Assembly: GCA_019828545.1 (NCBI GenBank)
Contig: JACVRA010000024.1
Location: 186,001 to 250,000 of the forward strand
Source of the DNA: Paracamarosporium sp. OC-R06-R3
Lineage: Eukaryota; Ascomycota; Dothideomycetes; Pleosporales; Didymosphaeriaceae
Direction: 5' to 3'
DNA length: 64,000 nucleotides
This document shows, one piece after another, positions 55,675 to 64,000 of this stretch (positions are counted from its first letter, which is position 1; every line of letters starts with the position of its first letter). A program made the position numbers and the translations under genes. Under the pieces are notes generated by a model that searched no databases, was not told the origin of the DNA, and saw only the letters and a list, made by a program, of their open reading frames with translations.

Positions 55675-58063
55675 TCAATGCTTCACACCACCCAAAACCG
55701 CGCGAAAGGTCTCTAGACCTTTTTCCAGCGCCACTTGCTTCTTCTCCAGCCTGTTTCGTAGGACGGTAGTCTCTCGGGCTTCCGCAGCAACGTACTTCAC
55801 ATTCTCATCGGCCATGCTGGCAACAGCGACAGGCGATAGAATGATGTCAGGGAGCACGCGCACAAGGTGGCGCTCAATGGCTTGAACAGCGACGTTATTA
55901 ATGAACGTCTTCACCTGCTCTTTGTAGTACGCCCGCGTCATGTCTAGCGCCTCTTCGGCAGCGAACCTGGGTCCATGTTAGATTTCTGGAAACAGAGATG
56001 AGAAAACAGAACAACATACTTGTCCTGATTGTGCTCTATAGCCTCCGCGAATGCTTCCTCCAGTTTGACCGGATTAATCTCCGTGCGAGCCGTGGTTGTG
56101 TAGTAGAGCGAGGAGGCCAGTGCCTTCTCGGTGACACGTGCATGCTTCCGTTGTCGGTTCTTTTGAAGTCCAGTCGTCCATGAGGCACAGTAAGTCATTG
56201 GTGGACCCTCATTATCCTTGATGATGTGTTCCAATTCTTTCTTGCAGTTCTCTTCGGCTTGTTTGAGGGCGGCGTCCACGCTGTCATCGGATAGACGGAT
56301 GAGGAAGTCTGCAGGGGCGATGTGGATGATAACTTTGTCGACAAAATTTTTACATCTCTTGGCTACTCTCTCGATATGCTGCAAAGCAATGTCTTTCCAC
56401 GGCGCAGACAACTCTCGAAAGATAATACCAATTAAAGCTGGACTAAAGTTGCCTACAAGTTCCGTACCGCGGCTGCGGACATATATGTCCTGAACCCACT
56501 GAATAGATTGTGCTCGTGTAAATTTCTTAGGCATTGGTAGAGTATCTCTGAGAAAGTTTTCCGTCATGATATCGGGTTGCGATTCAATCGGGGACGTCTC
56601 GGGTGATGTCATGTTCTCAGCTTCAACATCGATACCAACCTCGTATTTGACACCTTGACGATGCATCGCAGCGGCAAAGTCCATGTTTAGGAACTGGACA
56701 GCACCTCTGAAACGCCGAACGTTCTCATCTTTGTCCGGTGCAGCGTTCATGCTTATGTTTCGGAAGAATGCATCGGCGTACACACCAGCTACGGCGCTAC
56801 GCAGCAGGTTATTACAGCTCATAGAAATCTTCATCAAAAAGGCCCGCTGTTCTGCAACTGTGATTCGGCGTTCGCCCAATGAATAAAGCTCATCTTGAGT
56901 GGCCTTCAGCTCGGTGAGAATCTCCGTTTTCACAGAAGGAAGCTCTTGGACCAAGTGTTGGAAAAGAATTGTGCTGAGTCGCTCGCGAAGCGCTTGTATA
57001 CCCACATTCTCACGCAGAAGTTCAGCGAAAACTCCTGAGCTGAAAAACATCTTCTCGGCGTCATTGCGCTGTTGGAAAGTGTAGTCGGCTTCATCGGGTC
57101 CACGGTTCCTCAACACATGCCAACCACGCTCAAAGCGGAGATTCGGTTGCTTGTTCTGTGCCAGAGAAATCGAGCTTTGTATATTCCTCTGGAGAATGGT
57201 GTCTGGCTTTGTGATTACGCCGAGAGTACGATGGCCTCCCTTGTCGAGTTCTTCACATAGATGGAGGACGTGTTGGTTGTCCCAGTCATTACGACCGGTA
57301 ACGACAGCAAGGATGATAGATCGCGGATTGCTCATCCAGGCCTTGACCATGCTGATGACCACATCCATGTCTCTTCCTCGTTGAATCAAGCCCGGAAGGT
57401 CAACGAGAGTTCTATGTGAATATTAGTTAATATCGCTTGGGCTGCATGAGCTGAGTTCGCTTACAATGCAGGTCGATTTGGACCAGATATGTCAATTGAA
57501 AGAACGTGATGCGAAAACGCAGCATATTCCGGTTCTCCAGGACTCTTGAGGCCCATCACTTGGGTTACCTCTGCAATGATATCGGGCAGTCGGGCAAAGT
57601 CGGACATGTGAGCGACATAATCTTCAAGACGCTTCCGTTCCATTTCTTCCGCGTCTTTATGGGGGATGATCTTGATCAGTATGCCTGAGCTGCGATCGCG
57701 TCTCAACGTAATTGTGGTAGCGAACCGGGTGCACAACCCTTCATCGCGAGGAAATGGGATTTCAGTTACAGCTTCGAGTACGCTGCTTTTTCCTATTGCA
57801 ACGTTAACAGTCTACTCCAGTTATGTGCCTTGACTGTGTCTTTCACAAGGAGTAGTACCCGAGGACTGATCACCGACTGTGATAAGTTGAGGGAGTGCCA
57901 CTGTTCCGTTCAATCCATTGAAACGGAGTTTGTCTACGAGATCGAGTATGGACCGCTGACTCTCATTATGTAACGATTGACAGGACTCGGCTTCGAAAGC
58001 GTTAGTGTCAACGGTTTGCGTAGGGCGTTCTACTGAACCTCCAGGCTCGTCGGCAGGTGGCAT
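55675..58063 (-). CDS. dynamin-like (Mx-type) large GTPase
   Basis: Four exons, 58063-57859, 57792-57465, 57411-56020 and 55966-55675, give 738 residues. The GTPase domain has the G1 loop GDQSSGKSS at residues 64-72 (split by intron 1), G3 DLPG at 182-185 and G4 TKPD at 245-248. A middle/stalk region follows, and a C-terminal GED ends with EALDMTRAYYKEQVKTFINN and ETTVLRNRLEKKQVALEKGL. No pleckstrin or Pro-rich domain is present, so it resembles the Mx/Vps1-like paralogues that filamentous fungi carry in several copies rather than endocytic dynamin. It is likely to polymerise on membranes, but the target organelle is unclear. Confidence 0.9.
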
Positions 58064-58519
58064 GGTGCTTGCTGTACTTCCATAAAGTCGACCGCGGAAT
58101 TGTTCAGAGGAGACGGGGAGGGGAAACTAGTGGAAGGAACCAGGAGTTGGTTAAGAAGCTGAAGAGGATAAGAGACAAGTTGTCGTGAGAGCTAAGGGGA
58201 CGGAAGAAATCTCAAGCTGAAGTGAGAGAGTAAGAGAAATCCACCGAAAGAGCGTCCGGCGAGGACAGTCTCAGCAATCATCTATCACACGATTGGAGTT
58301 ACTTCTTTCATACGATCTCGTAATATTTTGAGATATCGTATGGTCACACGCAAGTGTCCAGATCGCCATCGATACAAAAGGTCAGGTTCACGAACTGGGA
58401 CAACGGTGGCAGCGATCGTTTAATCCAAGGCACCAACCGGCTATGTTAAATACTCTTAGTCACATGGGAACTATCCAAAATATTCAATAGAGGTACATTT
58501 ACATAACATCTCCCTACAT
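58064..58519. promoter_or_regulatory. promoter region of the dynamin-like gene
   Basis: This 456 bp region lies between the dynamin-like start and the FAT1-like stop on the same strand. It is purine-rich just upstream of the start. No gene. Confidence 0.45.
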
Positions 58520-60683
58520 CTACAGCTTATGATCATTAGGCACGCTATTCTTCAGATCGTCCCAATCTTGCATGGTGTACACAATGAAACCGTCATCTTC
58601 GTCTCCTGCTCCTTTCACGTGGCTCAGCGCGGAAGGACACCAATAGATAGTATCATACTTGATGCTATCATTCGCCAGTCCAGCCTTTGCACTCTCGGTG
58701 TCTTTTCTTTCTTGCAGTTTCCTTAGATCGATTCCGTCATTTCGGAGCGGCACTTTGTTCTGTTTGTTATTGTGCATGGTGGTGATGTCGTTCAGCACTC
58801 GGAGGAAGACCGGGACAGCATATTTAGGAAGTTTCGCACGTGTGTGCGCAAGAAGAGCGTTGAAGTCGAACTTGGGCAGCAAAGCAGGGTCAATGTAGAT
58901 GGCCGCACAGCCGGCGCGCCCGTCGTGTCCCGGTACTTGGACGCCATAAACGTTCGCTTCTACTATACCCGGAAAGTTGCCCAGTACTTCACTGACCTCC
59001 GCAGTGCTAACATTCTCGGACTTCCAGCGGAAGGTATCACCCAATCGGTCGAGGAAGAACCATCGGCCGTCCTCATCTCGTCGTAATGCATCCCCAGTGC
59101 GATAGAATAGATCGCCCTTCTTGAACACGTCCCGCACAAACATTTTGTTTGTCGCTTCTGGGTTCTTGTAGTATCCAACAAAGGCCGCCTCGTTCGGCAA
59201 CTTCACAAGGATTTCGCCACCCTCGTCGTAGGGTCTCCTCTTAGCGAATCCTGTCTTAGGATCTCGGTAGATCACATTTGTTTCGTAGTCTATCTCCACC
59301 GGAACATAAATGTCGTGCATCTTCCTTCGCATGATGGCACCTTGGTGGCCAACTGCTGTGGCCTGGAATGGACCGCGACAAATGTTCATGAGAGCCAATA
59401 CACCTTCCGTGCTATTGAAGAACTCTGCCACCGTGTCTATACCGAAACGATCTACGAAACGATGCCATACATCCGGTCTCATGCCGTTTCCAAACATGAA
59501 CTTGACGTTATGTTGTTTGTCCAAAGGACTTGGAGGATTCGCGAGGAGATAACGCGCAGTTTCTCCGACGTAAACAAATGCGGTCGATCGTGAGTCGCGG
59601 ACGTCGGTCCAGAATTTTGATGTTGAGAACTTCTTCCCGATGCATAGTGTGACGCCCGAAAGCATGCAAGACAACGCTGTCGTACCGCCGGTGCCGTGGT
59701 ATAGCGGCATAGGGACGTACCACCGGTCGCCGTTCGGTCCAGGCTTCATCCCTAGGTCCTTTGTCCGTCCGACTGCCAGAACGCCGGCTCTCTGAGTCTC
59801 GAATGGGCACGCTTTAGGATGACCTGTCGTACCACTACTAATGTTAGCGCACCTTTTAATGGAATCGAAACTGCTTGTAGACAAACCTCGTGTAGAATAG
59901 AAATATAGGGAAGGTGCCCGTCACACCAGCGCGGTATTCGTCCTCGGGTCTTTTTGGCTCCATTCGCAGAATCTCGCCCTTCAGATGCTTGTCTAGGATC
60001 CTAATGGTCATCCCGAGCTCTCCCTCAATTCTGTCGCGAACTGCCTCTATCCGCTCCTGCGCTTGCGAATCCTCGTCCACGAGCAGTAATTTACCCCCCG
60101 CAACCTTCAAACAATGTACCAAGGCATCGCCTGCCAGATGGTGGTTGATGAGGGCCGGTGCCGAGCCGATGCCCCATGAGCCCAGATGCGCAAACATGAA
60201 CTCAGGCTGGTTCGTAAGGTAGAGCGACACCAGCTCTCCAGGCTTCACGCCATTGTGTAGGAAGTATTGCGCATATCGGCATGCGTTTGCGTACGTCTCG
60301 CCCCAGGTGTAGCATCCTGTTCGCGACCATATGGCTTCGCTGGACTCGGGTAGTTGGTGTGCTCGTGCTTCGAAAAAATACCAGAGGCTGCGGCGACCGT
60401 TCTTGCCTGGTGCGTCGTGTGCATTAGCCAATACTCCGGTGGCAGCGGACGAGGGTTCAAGTGGGGCCAACATACATGCGGCTTCGAACTCACGTTGTGA
60501 TGATCGTAACCGTCTGAGCGTGCTGATGTCTTTGCGGATGTGGAATTTGGCGTCCAGATAAGCAGCGGCAGCTGTGGCTCCTGCAATTGCGCCGGCGACG
60601 GGCACTGAGGTTGGTGGTTAGCTTCTCGGTCCATGTGGAGAAGAGGACTGCAGCTTACGGATGGGGAACGAAGCGAGAGCCAT
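58520..60683 (-). CDS. FAT1: Fat1-type very-long-chain acyl-CoA synthetase / fatty acid transporter
   Basis: Three exons, 60683-60659, 60604-59887 and 59834-58520, give 685 residues. Exon 1 encodes only MALASFPI before a hydrophobic VAGAIAGATAAAAYLDA membrane anchor. The AMP-binding motif YTSGTTGHPKA spans intron 2. The VLACS/FATP motif YRTGDALRRDEDGRWFFLDR and DTFRWKSENVST are intact. The enzyme activates very-long-chain fatty acids to CoA esters at ER, lipid droplets or peroxisomes and couples this to uptake. The acceptor of intron 2 is a tandem TAGTAG. The second AG yields the canonical TSGTTG, the first adds one serine. Confidence 0.92.
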
Positions 60684-61677
60684 GATGTGTCGCTTGGAAG
60701 GGAGCTCAAAGAAGGGTAATTATGGACAAGAACAAGAACCACAAGCGAAGGAGAACGCCGACAGAGAACAGCGGAACAGAGGTATATGTATACATCAGCC
60801 GGCAGTTCCCCACGGTTCCCCAGATGAGCATCAGACCCCATATTCGTCCCGGCGCACGTGATTCTAGCCGAGAGCCCTCGGCTCGTTGAGCGCCGATGCG
60901 CCCCACAATGCTGTCGCGACATCCGACAACATCGAGGACTAATTTCCTTCAACACCTTGTTGCTTCCATTACCCCTATATCTTAGTAGTGCACATAGCGC
61001 TCTAATTCTGGAAATATCTCATCGTATGGATAGACTTCAGGTAGCAGAAATACTAACGTACACTATCTTCGTGAGACAGTCTTCAACATGGTCCGGAACG
61101 GGCTGGCATTCAGCTTTAATGTGTCGAAGTGAAGTAGGATTTCCTTGCTCCTTGACGTCTTCCTAAACTCAAGAGCTAGTATCGGTGAGAGAGAGAAGGA
61201 GGGGGAAGGGAATTGTCAATGCAGCCAAGATGAGCATACAAATACATTCAAGACAACAGCTTTAAGTGACAACGCCATGCGCCCATGACTCAAAATCCTC
61301 GAACCCAATTCAAATTCAAGATCTCGAGCTTGCTTGTGCTTGTGTTACCCCGGGACCTACGACACGACATCCTGTTGTTGACATGATGAGGTTTCCCCTC
61401 CAACGCTGTCGTGACTGCCTCAATTAGCCAAGAGATTGCTGTGCAACCATTTACTGGCGCGCGGCCTGCCTCATTTTAGCTCCTTCCATATTTGTTGCAA
61501 CCCTTCACTAAGCTGCAAGTCACGTTTTCCCACTCCAGCACCCAGTCCCGCCATAAGAGGCGCGCGACGCACGAGTTCTTTCTCTACATCACAGTCAGTT
61601 CATAACGGCACACGCTACAGGCGTACAATTGACTAGCGACTGTACAGGTCACACCTTTACTGAAGAAGGTACATGCC
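60684..61677. promoter_or_regulatory. divergent intergenic region, about 1 kb
   Basis: Lies between the FAT1-like start (minus) and the zinc-finger protein start (plus). No gene inside. Short open frames lack features. Confidence 0.5.
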
Positions 61678-64000
61678 ATGGCGGGCAGTCGCGACACCAC
61701 CATGTACCATTGTGCGTTGTGCTCAGCGGCTTTCGCATCCAGGATCGCGTAAGTAACATGCTGTTGTATGTGGTTCGAGTGATCTAAACAACTTTGTAGC
61801 TACAATCGGCATATCGTAACTCATGATGAACCTGAGACTCCGGAGTTGCCATGTCCAGTTTGTCCCTTCAAATTTGCCGATTCTCACGCGCTTGAAGTCC
61901 ACAAAGCTCAGACCGGACATATCACTGTTGAGTTTCCTTGCGAAAAATGCGGCGAGATATTCCAGACGCAAACAAAATTAAAGCAGCACGCCCAATTCCC
62001 GTCCCCGTGTTATGCTGATGCTTCTCGTACACATCCCATCCGAAAGACTTCCGTAAATAAGACTGCAACGGTGACCCCAGTGGCAACACCGCAATTCAGG
62101 AAGCTAGTAGGCTACGGAGATATTGATACGCCTTTGTTAGCGCCGGTTCCGAATGGTGAGCATCCAAGACTCTCATTGAAGACTATACTCATTACACGCC
62201 AGCCCTACCATATAGCGACTCCACGGGCCCAGTCGCTCGATCTTCTACACCGAGCAATGTTTCCGGAGTTTACTGCCACGACTGCAAGAGCAACTTCGCG
62301 TCTGAAGCTCTCTTCACCCGACACTGTCTATCTTGCTCAGTCCGAAGTCGTCCTATTGAACGAGTGGGCGCAGGTACAACTCAAGCTACTCAAAATCTCA
62401 TCTCGACTGTACCAACCAAGATATCCTGTGGACTAGGCAGCTGCAAGAAGACCTTCCAGTCACAACATGCGTTAGATCAGCACCAGAGGCATGGTCACCA
62501 CGGTTTGATATGTAGTATTGGCGGCTGCAAGAGGACCTTCCAGTTACAAGCCGCGCTGGATCAGCACCAAATCGATTGTCACCATGGCTTGGTATGCAGT
62601 GTCGACGGCTGCAAAAGCAGTTTCCAGTCTCAGGGCGTGTTAGACCAACATAGGAAGGTATGTAGTATCGATGGCTGCAAAAGCAAGTTTCGGTCTCAAG
62701 TCGCGTTAGACCACCATAGGAGGTCTATTCATATCTTGCTTTGCTACATCAACGATTGTGGAAAACCTTTCCAATCACAACACATGCTAAATCAGCACCA
62801 ACAGGACAGTCACAACGGCTGGGTATGCGGTATCGATTCCTGCAAAAGCAGCTTCCAGTCTCAAGTCGCGTTAGACCACCATAGGAAGGATAGTCATATC
62901 TTACTTTGCGGCATCGACGGCTGCGGAAAGCCTTTCCGCAATGAAGTGGAGCTGGTTCAGCATAAGAACGACAGTCACAGTGCCGCCAATGTAGGTATTG
63001 TTACGCAAGGCAGACAAGCACACCCTTCACCAGCTGCACCCCTCCAAGCTATCCACACATTGCCTCCCGCAGTAGCCCATTCTGGACCAACGTCTTCGAC
63101 TGATGCCTCTGAGAGCTTGACCAAGTGCGGCGTAGGCGGCTGCCAGAAGACTTTTCGGTCGGTAGCTGGGTTGAACCAACACAAGATCGATAGTCATGGA
63201 GTTGGTGGTCAAGGCCTGGATCTACATGGAAGGGACTCTTGGATGCTTACTCAGAACGCCCGCAATCAGCTTCGAGACGCAGGACTCCTTCGTTCTTCAG
63301 GAGCCACTCCTCAGCAAGCACGACGCCCTCCTATCAATAGTGGACGTAGTGCTCCTCTGCCTGTAGTGAATTTACCTAGGCATCAATCTCGGTCTGGTCC
63401 GATACCTACATCAATAGTGCCGGCCAGCACTTCCTCCGGTCATTTTATAGGAGGACCAGCCGAAGTAGAGCAAGCCAACGAACTTCAGGGAAAAATTATG
63501 CGCATGCTCATCACTGCGGATATTACTGTACAGCATGGCGGCAAGATTGTTTACGACGGTGTAGGTTGGGTCCGCATTGGCGTGGCTAGGCAGAACGAGG
63601 TCGCCATAATGTTCGATCAGCTCGTCCATTTACGCAAATTGAGCAAGCAGGGTCAAGCAAAGCAGCACGTCTCGCCTCCAAAGGCATTCGAAGCGGACTT
63701 CATTGGCGATTATCCTGGTTCGGACTTCGAACAGCTACCTGAACCGCGACATGGAAGCCTTGATGTCGTTGTCTTGTGCTGCAGCAAGGTCATGTTGGAG
63801 AATCGCCTCGAAGAGGTGGTTAAAATAGCTGCAGTTGATGTTTTGACTGGACGCCCGCTTCTAAATTATCTTGTTTGCACCGATCCAGGAGAGACAGTCC
63901 GAGACTGGCGCACAAACGTTACCGGTCTCTCGGCGTTTCAAAACTTCGAGGACGCCCGAGCTCAGAAATTCAAGATCCTCAAAGGCTGGAAAGCCGCTCG
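61678..64000 (+). CDS. multi-C2H2 zinc finger protein with exonuclease-like domain, 3' end outside window
   Basis: Exons 61678-61748, 61800-62155 and 62203 to beyond 64000, with no stop up to the edge. About twelve C2H2-like fingers are visible: three N-terminal ones (YHCALCSAAF, LPCPVCPFKF, FPCEKCGEIF), a fourth (YCHDCKSNF), then a tandem array at about 62427-62975 of C-x4-C...L-x2-H units, and one more near 63125. A linker rich in Pro/Ser/Arg follows. From about 63735 the sequence EPRHGSLDVVVLCCSKV, VVKIAAVDVLTG, LVCTDPGETVRDWRT aligns in my memory with Rex4/Pan2-type DEDD exonuclease domains. The usual DCE residues read CCS here. Nucleic-acid binding is likely; nuclease activity is doubtful. 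Confidence 0.8.
62427..62975 (+). repeat. tandem in-frame zinc finger repeat (about 84 bp units)
   Basis: First cysteines of successive fingers lie at 62427, 62511, 62595, 62661, 62742, 62826 and 62907. That gives steps of 84, 84, 66, 81, 84 and 81 bp, all multiples of three. Units share GCK-x2-FQSQ-x2-L-x-HH or DQH words. The 66 bp step marks a unit shortened by 18 bp, missing its final histidine. Confidence 0.85.

Noticed and set aside
62156..62436. Reading the second zinc-finger exon through to a stop at 62436
   Set aside because: This runs through an intron. Splicing 62155 to 62203 shifts to a frame that stays open to the window end and is full of zinc fingers.

Overview
The window looks like nuclear DNA of a filamentous ascomycete (Pezizomycotina, probably a Dothideomycete). 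Most genes are split by introns of about 45-60 nt with GTAAGT-like donors and CTAAC/CTAAT-like branch sites. The gene set is fungal: a DSC-complex subunit, a Mug190-type lipid-transfer protein, a Zn2Cys6 regulator, UVDE-type endonuclease, Cnl2/Nkp2 and short secreted proteins. The genus is inferred from gene style only. All exon coordinates below were derived by hand from reading frames and splice sites.

Layout. 1-3880: a partial gene resembling ARMH3/DUF1741, nicotinamide riboside kinase, EAF3 (chromodomain/MRG) and the kinetochore protein CNL2. 3881-8498: a secreted GH5-like glycosidase with a Cys-rich tail and a small secreted Cys-rich protein. 8731-11981: a DUF1479 oxygenase-like protein and a YeeE/YedE-type sulfur transporter. 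14048-19950: TSR1, ISA1, a Dabb-domain protein and DSC3. 20649-24106: three consecutive small coiled-coil proteins of unknown function on one strand. 27563-34915: UVE1 and a large Zn2Cys6 transcription factor. 34916-41502: a long gene-free stretch, GC-rich at first and AT-rich and degenerate afterwards. 41503-47354: GlcNAc-6-phosphate deacetylase diverging from mug190. 47355-53312: mostly gene-free, with one 80-residue ORF gene. 53313-60683: sugar transporter, dynamin-like GTPase and FAT1-type acyl-CoA synthetase. 61678-64000: a multi-C2H2 protein with an exonuclease-like domain that runs off the window.

Most neighbours are unrelated housekeeping genes, often as head-to-head pairs sharing a 300-1000 bp promoter (1-430, EAF3/CNL2, TSR1/ISA1, Dabb/DSC3, DAC1/mug190, FAT1/zinc finger). 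I see no secondary-metabolite cluster. The least explained items are the coiled-coil trio, the zinc-finger protein whose exonuclease-like fold appears to have lost its first catalytic residues, the Cys-rich secreted proteins, and the GC-rich and AT-rich gene-free blocks. No convincing tRNA, rRNA or intact transposon was found.
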